Shown piece after piece: positions 46,451 through 59,672 of a stretch of DNA of 64,000 nucleotides (the first letter of the stretch is position 1; each line of letters opens with the position of its first letter). Location of the stretch: positions 38,550,001 through 38,614,000 of the forward strand of contig JAJNNQ010000137.1 in assembly GCA_027886175.1 (NCBI GenBank). Direction: 5' to 3'. The stretch is from Phylloscopus collybita. Lineage: Eukaryota > Chordata > Aves > Passeriformes > Phylloscopidae. Under the pieces are notes generated by a model. It saw only the letters and a program-made list of their open reading frames with translations, did not search any database and was not told the origin of the DNA. The position numbers and the translations under genes were made by a program.

Positions 46451-49400
46451 AATCTTGTTCATCTTAAATATATGAGAGGCAGTACTTGACCGATCTCTCC
46501 TAGTTTTTTGGGATGAAGGGCAAAATTATTACTGTTTAAGCAGGTCAGGATTTGTAAATGACCAGTTCTACCAGCAGTGCCCAGCTTGAAGCACATTTGG
46601 AAGTGTCTTGTTTTCAGCAGGTGCTGGGCATGCATGCTGCTAAAATCAGGCTTAATTCATGCTTGGCCCAAAGGCAAATTTTATTCATCTGTGAGAGAAA
46701 CTACGAGATAGAGGCACTTTGACCACATGACTGATGCGACTGTAGAGAAGGCTGCCTGCTGGAAAGCCTGACCCTGTGCTGTAGGCGTGTCTTCCCAGTC
46801 CAGGATATTCTGGGTGCTGCTCAGATGCATTCCACATCAGATCTTTGAGATGAGTGTAGCTGTACTGTGTAATGGGATTGCTAGGTAAAACACACTTTGC
46901 TAGACCAGTCCAGTGGCTTTTAGCATTTTTGAGAGTAGTGGGTTTCTACTTACTCCCTGTCACAGAACACTATTGAATTAAGGTGAATAACGGGTTCATA
47001 ATACATGCTTTGCGATCAGGGTGCCCATGCCTTCTGACCTTGTAATTTTGTTTTCTTTCATACTTGTAGCTGATTTGTACTCCAATTAGTATTTAGTACA
47101 GTGTCATATATGATACTTTGATCATGCAAACCTGAATGATTTTCCAGATTTCCTCAGGAAAAAAATAAAACACAAACTGTGTGGGGGCATAAAATGTTAC
47201 TAAGAGATTTCTGTTGAGTACCTTTCAGTGCCCTGCTGTTTACATGATCACTTAATGGGATCCAGAGAGACCAGTCATTAAGCGTTTTTTCTTAAGGTCT
47301 TGGAAGCAGGATACCTGCTAGCACATCCAACAGATTTCTGAAAACTATATAAGATCTCAGAAGAAGTCTCTTGCTGATGGTTCATTTCTTGTTCTAACTG
47401 CATATATGGTACTGTGAGTCCCACATATATAAGTGATGATGTTGCTTCTTCAGCTGAGTGGAATGTGCACACGTGACTGTGTGCAGTATACACTGGTGTT
47501 GTGCAACTTGCTTGCGCACCTTGGCCAATTAGGATGTTTCTAGCCTGGCATGGTTGTGTTTTTCCTGGCCTTGGGCATATCTTTGCTATTCTTAGGAGCT
47601 TGGATGTTGCCTCATATTCTGTCATACTGTATTTGTGGGAAAAAGTTTGGGGATGCTAAATAAATGTCATTTAGCTAGGATACTTCAGGAGTGACCTTGA
47701 AGTATTGTCTTGGGTAGCTACGCTGAGCATTTAAGCATTATGCATACAAACAGCCTCTCCTGTTCTTCAGAGGAAAGCCTTTGATTATGAACTTTCTGTG
47801 GATGTGCAGTCTTGAGGGTGAGTATGAAAATATGTGCATGCAAATATGTGTGAAAATACTGGGTATTTTTTATCCTTAGGAATAGCATGAACATGTGCAG
47901 TTGTTTTGTTATATATTAGCTGTCCATCAGTTAGATTAGAATAAAAAGGCTGGAATGAAGAATAAAAATGCTTTAGAGGTGCTAAATTAATTATTTTGTG
48001 CAAACAAGATGTTCTTTTAATAAAATATAATAAAATGATATGTAAGGAAGCAACCACAAAGCCTAGAAACTGATGATTGTAATGCCAGTGTCTAGCACCA
48101 ATAAAACAACTCTATAAAGAGTTATCCCATCACCGGTTGTTTGTGGTTTTTTTTTTCCAAATACAAATTTCCAAGCTTTTCACATTGGCATGTGCTGAAG
48201 TCTTTTCTTGATAATTCTGGGGATGGAGGGTTAGATTTCAATGGCAAGAATGCTAGAAAACTCTGGGGAATAACTGAGCAACAAACTCATTCTCCTCATG
48301 TTCCTGAGACAAAAGTAGGCTCTTAGGCTTTTGTTCCTAGTGGCAGCAAGCACATTCCATAAAACAGCTCCAAAGATTTAAGTGACAACTTCCATTAATA
48401 GTGAAAGACTTTAAATTAATAACTCAAAATAGTTGAAGAGAACAAAATTCCGATCAAACAGCCAACATAATTTGAGATCTTTTATTTTTTACCTCCCCCT
48501 AACAGTATACTGGTCCCTAAGTACATAGCAATGGCTACTAAAGGACATTGGTTTTCAGCAATCAAATAATAAAATATTTGGGCAGTTAATGGCTGAAGGG
48601 TTTTTATTTGTTTAACTTTGTTTTACTGTAGTATCCTCAAAGAATCTTCAACACTGAAAAATCATAATTATTTTGCTGTTAGGCAAGATAATTTGTACTA
48701 CTTTATTTTGCCCAAGAACCTTAATGCCATGTACAAGTTGGGCATCTCAGGTTTTCCAAAAGCTGGAACAGTAGCTCTTCATTGTTGCAAGATGCTGCTA
48801 AATGAAGGTATTTTTTGCTTGGGGCTACCACCTAGCTCCTATGTTTAGGCAGCCTGCAGGCATTCTCAAGGACTTGGGTTTCAGCAGCCCCAAGCCCTCT
48901 TCTGAAAATAAGTGTGCATATATCGTTCCCATAAAGATACTTCTGTCTGTTTTACTTCCCTTGAGAAGGGAAAATATATTGGTAGATATTTCTCATACAC
49001 TGATTGGTTCCTTCAAATCCATCATCTCTCAGAAGGGGTTCAGAATGAAGATATTTGGCTTTTCAGCCTTGTTCTTAGGATTATTCCTTTATTTTTTCTG
49101 GCTTTAAGACACTGAATAAAATATGTAAATAGTCACTGTTTCTTTGGTTATTAATTAAAACTGAAAAGATGTTTTTGCTTCCTCATCTGACCACATTTAT
49201 GGAGTAAATATATTGCCTACAGTTGACCACTGCAGGTGCTCAAAACCTACCCCTGGCATACCCTCATGAGATAGGTAAATGTATCTTAATGTATGTGTTC
49301 CAAAAGTGAAAATTGAAGCAGTTTTAATGAAGAAATCAAAAGACATCAGTCTAGAAGACTGAGCAAGGAAAAAAAAAAAGTCTGTTTTGCATGTTTTTTC

Positions 49401-52400
49401 CTGTAAAGAATAAATCTTGGTAGAAGCATCTCTAAGACTTGGCAGTTTCAGCATGTAGACCAAAGGAGAGAGCTGTCAGAATTATTGAAGAATGCCAAAT
49501 TAAATCAAAGTGGGAATTAAAATGAACTTTTGGAATTACAGTGTGAATGAGAAATCTATTTCCTGTTTCCTCTTTAGAAAAAAAGTGTATAGTAGGTCTG
49601 TATTTATTTTAATAAAGCTTGGATGTTTTAGCCAATGTAAGTCTATCAAATAATATAACAAAAAAGTGGTAAAACTGTGGAGTGTCATAATTTAGCTGTC
49701 AGTAGTTTTGGTGACATGTTTCTTGTCATGTTGCTCATAATTTGGGATATTTGATGCCTAGCTTTGCTGTCCAGTTTTTATGAGCTGCTCAAATGCTAGA
49801 GATTTAATGAACCTCTCTAAACGATGCATTAGGAAGAACTCTTTCTGATGTGTCCACAAATTTGCACAACGTGAAAGAAGTAGAAAGTGTTCAGAACACT
49901 TAAAATAATGCAAGTTCACAAATTTCTAAAAGCAGAGTATAACACTGCTGTATAACTATCAATTTCTAAAAGGTTCAGTTTAACAAGAACATGTGTTGCC
50001 CTGTTCTTCTCTGTTTTTCCAAAGTTTTTCTAAAGTTCCTTCAGCCTTCTTATGATTTACCTTTTGTAATGGAATTTCTCATGGATTTTCACATAAACAA
50101 CCTGTTGTTGTTGTAACTGTTCTTTCGTGTTTACTTTCTTCTAATAAGGAGGAGACTGCTGATGGACTGTTGGGTTGAGCAGTGTGTTTGGAGAGGAAGA
50201 TTTTCTTCCTCCAATCCATGGTCACTGTTGGAATTCTATGAATGTTGAGGTCTGTAAATAAGCTGCCTTTTTTTTTTTGCCTTGCACTCAGTGCGTGAGT
50301 GTTGTTTTTTTGTGTCATATTGTGACATACATGATTTCAACTTCCCTGCCTCAGTTTCCTGCTGTTAAGAATTTTTTCTGTGCAGTTTCGTTCCAAGAAA
50401 ACTTCACAAAAACAGATCAACATAGGGAATGGAGTATATGTGAGTAGTTCAGGAATTTAGAAATTAAAGTCAGTGGTATGTATTTGATCAAAAGAACAGC
50501 ATTTTCATTTGGTTTTGTGAACTGCTTAAGTGAGTCATACAAGTCAATCTCTTTAAGAACTAGTTGAAATGATTTGAAGTAATACATACAAGATAATGTC
50601 CCTTCTGTAACAACATCTGATGGGGCAAATGTAGTTTCCTGCCTTGTATTCTGTGTGTTGCTTCATGGTAACAAAAAAAAAATGGTATTCAAATACTGTA
50701 GTAGAGAAGAAAACTCAAAATGGTCATTGGAGGCAAACCTGAAAACACTGCAAGAGGAGGAATGAAGTTGTTAAATAAGTATACTGTTAGTTTATAGCAT
50801 TGCTTAAAAGGATGTTGTAGTTTTTGAGGTGAGTAAAAAGCAGTATTATACATAAACAAATAAAGGACCCACAAACCTGAGGACCACAAGTTTAGAGTAT
50901 AGGTATTTTGGAGTGGCACCAGAACCAGCACTAGTTCTTCACACAACTATGGGGACATGCAGGTCTGGAGAACAGGATACAGTGCGTGTGTCATGTGCGT
51001 GGTGAGTGAGGAAGTCTGCACATGCTGTGGCAACCAGGAGCGCATCCTTTGCCTGAGGGTACCACTCAGCAGGGGTGTAAAAGCTGTAAGCTGTAAGACT
51101 TATTATGCAGAAATGTAGGTGAAGTGATGAAGTTAGTACTGAAACAGGGTTTGTTTTTTTTTCAGCATGAGTACTCTATCAATTTAAAAAATCCTGATAA
51201 AGCCTTAAATTTGGGGTTTTGTGGTCTGACAGATTTGTAAGGTGATTTGAAATTTTACATTTTCAGGTTATTTTCTTTGGGAAGAAGAGCTTCAACTGAT
51301 TTATCCAAACAGCATTTTTTGTTTTTCTGAGACTTAGATGGATAGTTTAAACAATTTTAAAAAATGTATTCTTGTATAACAAATGTAGAAATATGCATGC
51401 ATGACGTTGTTTTTTAAATTTTAATTATTGATTTATTGGTCATTATTGATGTATTCCTCATTGTTCCTAGAAGCTGGTGGGTAGGATCGCATGTTGAACA
51501 TCATGGAAAAAGTCCAGTTGATTTTTCATTAATCTTAGGTACTTCAAGAATATTTATCAATGGTATTCAAGAAATAGAAATTAGACCTAAGATATGAAAC
51601 TGGCAGAAAAATTCATTTTACGGATTACTTTTAATGTTTATGTGGGTTTTTTTTTGTTTGAGAGCTAGGAACTCAATTACATAGTGAAAAGTCATGTATA
51701 TAGTCATGATTCATGGAGCTTTAAGTCTTTCAGGGGAAAAAGACCCCCAACTAAATATTCAATTGCTATGCTGTAATTTGAACGTGAAACATGTATAGAA
51801 TAGTATCATTTGTAAGTGCAGGAATAGAGTTATAATTTATGCTTTTGCTAACCCAAAATATAAGTGCAAGGAGTAAAACCAAACTGAGTTTTCAGGTTAG
51901 CCAGCTGCTCTTTCTGCCTGTTACTCCAGTGGCATACAACTCCGGGCTGTATGAAATACATCACATGAGAATTTCAGCTGGAGCAAGTTCAATTAATAGC
52001 TGTCACTGGGTATGGTGTTTGCTCCCACAACTGCATATAAATTTGTTTGTGATTCTAATGCTCAGTAATGACTTCATGTTTTTGTCACTGCCACCTACGT
52101 TCTGGCAAACTCTGCAAAAAGTGTTGCATCCAGGCACACAAAAAAGGGTGCTACTTGATTTGTTTTTCTTGATGTGATAGGTTCTAACTGAATAGCAACT
52201 CCTAGAAATTTTATACTGACATATATTGTAATTGCTTTTTTAAGTGAAAATGATATCCAGTTGTTCTGGTGGCTTGTGTATAAAACTGAGATTGGGCTCT
52301 AGATACTCAGCATTTTAGATTGGAAGTCCTTGCTGTGAATTGTCAGTGAATGAAAGCTGAAGTAGTTACTTTAGTAGGAAAGTTATTTAATATGAATAGG

Positions 52401-52850
52401 CTCATGAATTAGTATAGTGTTAGTAATAATTTGGAAGTATTTCTAAAAAAATGTGTTCAGCAAGACTGAATTCGCTTACTTTGCTCCATGAACTCAATGA
52501 CAAAGCAACAAACTATGCCCAGAGTCCCAGAGTCCTGGGACCTATCAAAATAGGTAACAGCCACCAAAAATGTCTTACTTTTCATATATTGATTATCTCA
52601 GGATCTGGTGGTAACGTGGCACGGCAGGGAGCCCTGCGTATGGAAGCTGCACATCCCATATCTCCTCCCTGCAGCTGCCCAGACAGTGTGTAGTGGGAGA
52701 CAGATGCCATTATTGGAGATAAGAAGTTGTAGGGAAGAGGTGAAATGCCTGGTCAAAGGTGTTAAAACTTGGAGAGAGTGAATGTGAGTCAGGGAAATAG
52801 GAAGGAAGAATGATCTGGGAGCAGTTGGTGGAAAGGAAGGGATTGAGGCA
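46451..52850. other. AT-rich putative intron sequence
   Basis: No recognised gene or named repeat. A 115-codon minus-strand frame at 47278-47625 has no motif. Contains the short candidate exon at 47771-47817 and a POU octamer (ATGCAAAT at 47838-47845). Confidence 0.4.
47771..47817 (+). other. Weak candidate micro-exon, plus strand
   Basis: A very strong acceptor (CAGCCTCTCCTGTTCTTCAG) is followed by 47 bases and a strong donor TTGAGG|GTGAGTATG at 47817/47818. One frame is open (GKPLIMNFLWMCSLE). Both sites look better than average for the region, but a pair this close can arise by chance. Confidence 0.2.
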
Positions 52851-52854
52851 CTCC

Positions 52855-53000
52855 TCTGCTTCATTTATTACACACTCTGCTATTACTGCAGTAAATGAAG
52901 CTGGAATGCTACTGACAGTCTTCTTCACTACATAACCTAAATTAATCCGCAGAGCATTCTGTGCGCTAAATGATGCAGGATCCTGCGGAGAAAAATAGTG
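52855..53000. promoter_or_regulatory. Candidate regulatory element with two 12-bp palindromes
   Basis: TTACTGCAGTAA (52883-52894) and GCAGGATCCTGC (52975-52986) are both perfect 12-bp palindromes, 80 bp apart. Between them lies AAATTAATCCGCAG, a bicoid/OTX-like TAATCC core. Function is inferred only. Confidence 0.25.
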
Positions 53001-53123
53001 GAGCTTTAAAGACTGTGTTGCACTAGGGGGTCAAGTTAACTTTGTACCAGCAATCTTACTTCTGGCTTCTCTTAACTTCAGAGTGCTTATCTTAGCAACC
53101 ATAGCACTATTTTTATCTAACTT

Positions 53124-53161
53124 GGGGGGGGAGGGGGGGGGCAGGGAGGTGGGAGTAGGGG
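53124..53161 (+). repeat. G-quadruplex-type G tract
   Basis: G8, A, G9 followed by GGG, GGG and GGGG runs with short spacers. It meets the usual four-run G-quadruplex pattern on the plus strand, which would be the non-template strand if the rightward gene is transcribed. Confidence 0.85.
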
Positions 53162-56100
53162 CCAAGAGGGTTGTGATAGATATAGACAAATTACATGCAC
53201 AACTGTAGAGCATGCAGGAAAGATTCAGCTGGATGTATTCCCATGGAAGTACAACTCTTCCTGACCTCATTGTGTCTTTGATTTGAGGAGACAATTTTCC
53301 TACTATTTAATCATTTTTATTTTCAAAATACTACAAAAAGACTTACAGGCAGATTACAGGCAGAAATCCAGGAAGGGGTTTCCTTAAAGAAGGACTTGTA
53401 GAAGGGAGATAACCTGAAAAATACCAGTTAGTTACCAGGAAAATGATCTATAAATCCTAGCACATCTCTTCATAGTCTCAACTTTCTTATGTAAACAGCC
53501 ATCGCTTCCATGTGTGCTGACCCACCTAGCAGACTGAAAGTGAGGGCTCTTTGTGAATTATTTAATAGTTGGATTACAAATATTAATCATAATGAGGACT
53601 GAGGCATTTTCTTAGAACACTTTTTGAATCTGAGGCTTTGTTTGCAGGTCTGTTAATGCAGCCTGGGACTGTAACTAATAGATGTGCGTGAAGAAAAACA
53701 TTTCACTCTGCAGCCTTTTCCACCCACGTCTTTAGGGTTGCCAGAAATCCTGTCTGTCAGCTAAAATGATGTTAAAGTTCTGCACAGCTCTAATCCAAAT
53801 TTGACAGAGAATAGGATTAGCAGAAGCTGTTCAAATGTGATAAAATAAATGAATAAAAATGAGTTGAAGAGGAAAGCATGATATTAGTGGAACATGACCC
53901 AATTATATATGTAAAAAACACGCTCAACAAAATAGGTCAGAAGTATTGACTAGACACATTTACATACTGTTTTGAATCTGGAGTCTCTGCGTAGCCATAA
54001 TAGTATTATATAAGAATTTGATATCTATGTATATTTATCTATTATTAACTCACAAAAATGTACGTAATTGAAGTGAGGCACTGGAACCTAATCTTTTCTA
54101 GAACATGAGAAACTGCATAAGTCAGGATCTCAGGTTCCTGCAGTGATGCAGACTTCATACTGTTTTTTTTTTCTCTTTTATAAATCTGACAATAAAAAAT
54201 GAATAGGTAATTTATATAAATTGAGAAAATAAATTTATTTATAACAAAAATACTTAGAGTACAACTGAAAGAAGAATGAAGTTGATTCTTTCAATAATAA
54301 ATTTCCCCAGAAACAAGCTTCAAGGGTATTCCCAGATTAATAACATGACGTAGGCAGAGCTTCCTAAACAGTAATGTAACTCTTAACTCTCAGATTTTAT
54401 TGTGTATATTTTTTGTACTGAGAAAGTGTTAACTTATTTTGCTAATTTAAAGAGGCAACATGCACAGCTTACAATCTGAAGTTGTTATCCAGTTCTGGAA
54501 ATATTAAGAAATACTACAATTGGATCTTCTCTTTCTCTAATGATAAGAAAAGAAATACTTCTCTAAAAAAGAAATGATGTTCAGATCAAATGTAGCTGTT
54601 TATTTTTGCTTCCCTTATTTGGTAACCTTATTTTTTTAATATTTGGTTCCCTTATCATGTGAGTGGCCCACCTCTATATGTTGATTAGAAAAGTCTAATT
54701 TTTGTAAAATTAAAATGTCTTGGTGTATTTTTGGGTAACCAGAATTACTACCATTAATTGAAGAACATAGTAAATTTAAAATTTATAGAGCATTTCCTGG
54801 TATTTGTTTTAAAATCTGTGCTTATTTTCTTTGTTCTATAAACAGAAGTAGTCTGAAGATCAGTGTCTTTAAAATAGCCATCGAACTTAAAGTCAGAATT
54901 AGTTGAAGAAGCGAGTGACCTTTTAGTGTATAGTGAAGCTGGTTGAAAATGGTCTTTAAATCCTGCTTTATCTTTCTGTAGCTAAAGAAAGCTCACAATT
55001 AGAGGCTGGGTTAACTCTTTCCTCAAGAAAGGTGAGAGCAAACAAGACAGCAGTGAAGGTGAGAATGGCAGTAAGGAAATTTATTCTGTCAGTCTGCTGA
55101 AAACTGAGCAACATGGATTTCTGTTACATAGATAATTCTTCTTTTATTGTTCAGAGGTTTAAAGTATTAGTACTAGATAATTTCTGTTTTCTAAACAAAT
55201 CAGAAAGAACTTGCAGTACAAAAGAAAAATGTGCTTTAGTTTTATGGGTTGCTGTTCAGAATAACTAGCAGAATACCTAAAAAATCAGACCTATACTTTA
55301 AAATAGGTTTCAAAAGCTTGGTGTCATTGAAAGTGCTTTACCCAATGGTACAAATCTGTAGGAATTCATTTTCCTATCCATTGGAAGTCCAGAGGCTTCC
55401 AATGTGTGGTCAGTCTTTTTCTGATGTGAATTTAATCAGGTGTAGATAATTCTAGCAGGTAGGTGTCTTATGGTTTGATTGTTAATAGATGTCACACTAT
55501 GTATATGAAATGTACATTTTAGAACTGACTTCCCCCAGCCATACCAGGGTTGGTATGTATTTGTCCAGTGGCAGAATTTGTCTCCGTAAAGGTAATGAAC
55601 CGTGGTTTTTCTGTGGATGTATCTGGAAGGACATGTCCTGCACCAAAGTAGAGGGAGTGCCAACCTACAGTATCTCAGCTTGGGCTGCTGTCAAACCTTC
55701 CCTCCCCTCCCTTTCTCCACTGACTTAGTGGTCCTGCCCCCATTTATGTAATTTCTTGCTCTTGAATGAGCAGATGGTAAGTCAGTTCAAGGAACTGCGC
55801 CAATAGAAAGTGGATCTAGGAGGAAAACAATAGTAATTATTTTGGCTGGCTCAGATCATTGGAGTTGCTCATAACCTAGTCATTTAAGCATGAGTGCCAG
55901 TGCAAAAGAAGCAGCATGACTGCCTGGACAAGGGCATGGAGAGGAGCAAGAGGCTGGGAGCCTTCATTTAGATGTTTCCAGGGAGCTGTATAGTGAGTAG
56001 TAACTTTCCACTTGAGTTGAGGGGCTAATAGCAGTCAGGATTGATTATCTGTGTTAGGTGGTTAGGGAGGAAAGGGAGAAGATTGCTCCTTCTTGTTGCC

Positions 56101-56279
56101 AGTCTACATTTAACTGTATCTCCTTGAGCAGAGTGTGCTTATTCTTTCATTCCTAAATCCTGTCTGTCAAATGGGTTGATTTGTTACTTGTCTTGAAGGA
56201 AGTACTTTGCATTACATTTGAGATATTGTGCTTTCCCAGTTTGGCATCCCCAAATATCTTCCCCTGCTTTACTGCATCT

Positions 56280-56332
56280 GTGAAGAATCTTGGCTGTTCT
56301 TTTGGTGGTGGTTGTTTTTTTGTTCTTTTGGG

Positions 56333-56378
<46 letters not shown>

Positions 56379-56390
56379 TGGGGGGGGACG
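56280..56390. repeat. T44 homopolymer with flanking T/G and G8 tract
   Basis: A T/G-rich lead-in is followed by 44 T residues (56334-56377) and then GTG with a G8 run (56380-56387). The frame read from it is pure composition. Confidence 0.95.
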
Positions 56391-59110
56391 TTTAATCATT
56401 CTTTCAAGTGCAGTACATAATAAAATACTATATCATGTGTAGAAGTACAGATAATCTAATATTTATTCCCTTCTGTAGTATATCCTGGTCATTACTGATC
56501 CAGACGTTAGTGTAGGGCACAACGCAACTGAGCCCTTGATGGTGCAATTCCTAAGGAAGCTCCAGATGTTAGGCCTTGGTATAGTTCCTTGTAAATCAAA
56601 CTACATAATCAGTAAGAGGGAAGAGAAGAGGAAGATCTTGTCTGTACACTCTCAAATGTCACTTCACAAAGTTTCTGATTTCAGAAACTCAGTTGGCTGA
56701 TAATGACTGTGCTCAAAGTGCATAAAGGGCCAAAATCACTTCTGTCTGCTGGTCACTCATTTGCTTCAGTAGTTAGCTGAGAGCTGGGACTCTTGACTTT
56801 GATCCAATACATAACAGAAGAAATGGGATGGATAAATACCTTTTTTTTCTGAAAACAAAGAGTGGACACTGAAAATTTGTTAATAAAAGCCTTGTACAGG
56901 ACACTCATTTATTTTTACCTTGTTCTGCAAATATTAAATGTTTGTTCTGCTAGGCATATTGACAACATTTAGTGACCTTCTTAGCAGAAGCTCTACTGTG
57001 TCTATGTTTTAGTTGGACTTGAAATACAGCTCATGAATAATCATTAGTGGACAGGCCTAAAATCAGTGGAAGTTTGGTTTCTAGAGGACTTTAGCATCAG
57101 AGCCTTAAAGTTCAGCAGTTAACGTTTTCTCATCATTGCTCTATGTTGCATATGCCCCTTAACAGTGGGATCAAGACCTCCTTTGCACTCTGCCTTCTAT
57201 GTTTAGATCTTTGTTTTATTATTCAGGATGTTGGAAAAATTGCATTTCCAAATTGTTAGTGATCTTTTTGGGACTTGCTGTTACAGAGAAGAACAAGGTA
57301 ACTGAGAAGCAGAGGGCACAGAAGATGGACCTGAGTAAGGTTACAGGGGAATGAGTAATTCCGAATTACTCACAAAAATTGCCTTTTTTTTTCCTTTGGA
57401 CAGGGGAAATACAGAAATTTTCTTTATAGTGATGACACTAGAAATCATTGCTTTGAAACTACTAAACTGGATCAACATACTTGCTTTTGCATCACCTGGG
57501 GAAAACTGTAATTTATAGATCTTATCACGATATATCAAAATAATTGAGCATTCTTTATAATAATGTGTTGCACTTACAGTTTTATTTGTGAATTTTATGT
57601 GACATCTGAGAACCTGATAAACACTGTAGTCTTCACACCCCAGCTTCAATGTGTTATCTCTTCTCTCCATCCATGTCATGAGATGACAACTCCTGTGAGG
57701 GTCAGATCCACTGGTAAATGTGGTTTTGTGTCTGAGTGAGACACTCAAGATCTATTGCTGCTTATTTAATTTTTGTTTAACTGGGTTTTTGAAAGTCATC
57801 TGCTGAATTCCTTGCAGGGTTGTGAACAGACTTCATATTTCAAAAATTTTTTCCACTTAGACTTATCAGAGTGTTAAAAGGATTTAACAAATACAGTGAC
57901 ATAAACCTTGCAAATGCTGATCAGAGCAAGTGCTATTATCCATGGTTTAACAAATGACTGATCTTAGAATATGTGCTTGCTTAATATATCTTTACTAGCA
58001 CTAGACAGCTTTGCTAGTGTTGAATAACTCCTGTCTGCTGAAACTGGGAATGGGGTTCCCATCTTCAGCAGCTGTTCATCTGAAGCCAACGTTTAACTGT
58101 TGAACTTCTCCCTTCACTATCATTCATACCAAAATGAAAGTGAGATACTTCACTATTCAATAAACTTTTTGAACTATTACAGTTTTTCTTCAGGGATTTA
58201 TTTATGATGATGATTATTGTTTTTTAGGTCTTCTTGGAACTTTTAAAGCCTGACAGATCCAAAGATCTCTGACTTAAAAAATAGTCTCCCAGTAATTTGT
58301 TAAATTAAACTGCTATTTTCATTTAGGTGAACACTTTCTGTTCCCTAGAATAAACTTTGGTAATATTGCCTATCAAAAGTTGTGACAGAATTACTGGATG
58401 TCTGGCAGTGAAAGAACTATGTTAAATAAAATCCAAATCATGTTTCTAAATCATGTAATAGGAAAATAGGAATAGGAGCACCTTTTGAGGAAGAGCCGTT
58501 TGAGGCATTCCACAGTCTTGCTTATTTTTTTACATAGTTTGTTTTTCTGTTCTACTAAACCTGTAGGTACTGCTTGATGTTTAGAGTCTGAAAGAGGGGA
58601 GAGCAGGAACTTGCCTTGAGTATGTGTGGTGTGGTGTTATTTTCTGGGGTTTGTTTTTCTTCTGTGTGTTCAGCCCCCACCCATAAGCATTTTGATGCTG
58701 AATGTTTCTTCCCCATCTTGGAGAAAATGTAAAAACCTGGAGGGGTAAAAAGAAGGTAATTGGTCTTTGCAAAGCTATAAAGCTACTGTGTGATGTCATG
58801 TAGGCCAAGGCATGGGAGAGAACTGAAAACAGATTGCGTTTTTTTTTTTGTCTTTGCTTTGTGTGTGTAGCTTGTGGTGTTTTGCTGCTATTATAGTGCC
58901 TTTTATCTCCTAGAAGGTTCTACTGAATGCCTGCATTGAGCGCGATTCTTAATAGAAAGCACTGAATGTTTATCTTGCACTGTTTGGACAGCGAATCTCA
59001 GAAAACTGGTGAGAACTAGTGGCAGTGATCAGTTTAAGACTAGGATCCTTCTTTATTTCATATTGTGGTAAACAAAAAGTGTTGACATTATTGAAGTTTT
59101 TCCTCTTTAG

Positions 59111-59243
59111 ATGTGAGAGGGAACAGGCACTGTAAATCAAGCCGAAGCTGGGTTGTGCTTGTGCAAGAATGTGGTTTTTCACCCAGTGATGGTGACTTGT
59201 GGGTTGGGACAGACATCTCCTCATCATACCAAGTGACCTGTTG
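59111..59243 (+). other. Weak candidate exon, plus strand
   Basis: An acceptor GAAGTTTTTCCTCTTTAG is followed by 133 bases and a donor GTTG|GTGAGTGCC at 59243/59244. The length is typical of an internal exon. One frame is open throughout (including VVLVQECGFSPSDGDLWVG) and hits a stop just across the donor; the other two stop early. The peptide is not recognised. The segment is somewhat GC-richer than its neighbours. Confidence 0.22.
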
Positions 59244-59651
59244 GTGAGTGCCTCCACAGGAGGCCAGTTCGTCCTCACCTTGAGAGGGAAATATGCAGAG
59301 CCAGCAGAAGACTTGTCCAAGTACTGCATGGATGCTATGCCAGGAACTTACACCTTGTACTTAGTGATTAAGAAAAAATCATTAATGTTTTAAAATTTAT
59401 GATATGTCTTTAAGAATACATTATTGTGCAGAAATTTTTAAAATTAAACCCTCCTTCCCTGTCTACAGTCTATTTTTCCTTTTATTCATGTTTGCAGCAG
59501 TACCAGGCTGAGACACTGCACTTTAAAATATGGAAATATATATGGGATTTTTGAACAGCCTAATTCTTTTATATTCTCCCAATTCCTTTTTTTACTTTTC
59601 ATTATGTCATTTCTATCTTGTTCATTGGTAAAATGGGTTTGTTAAAGCATC

Positions 59652-59672
59652 ATTAATAACGATGTTATTAAT
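59652..59672. promoter_or_regulatory. 21-bp homeodomain-type dyad
   Basis: ATTAATAAC-GAT-GTTATTAAT: two perfect 9-bp inverted arms around a 3-bp centre, rich in TAAT cores. It resembles a dimeric homeodomain site but is not an exact HNF1 consensus. Binding is inferred, not shown. Confidence 0.4.

Noticed and set aside
47278..47625. 115-codon minus-strand frame
   Set aside because: No domain, signal or repeat homology recognised; isolated in AT-rich sequence.
57341..57748. 135-codon minus-strand frame
   Set aside because: No recognisable family; contains a Lys run from a T-rich stretch and lacks splice or promoter support.
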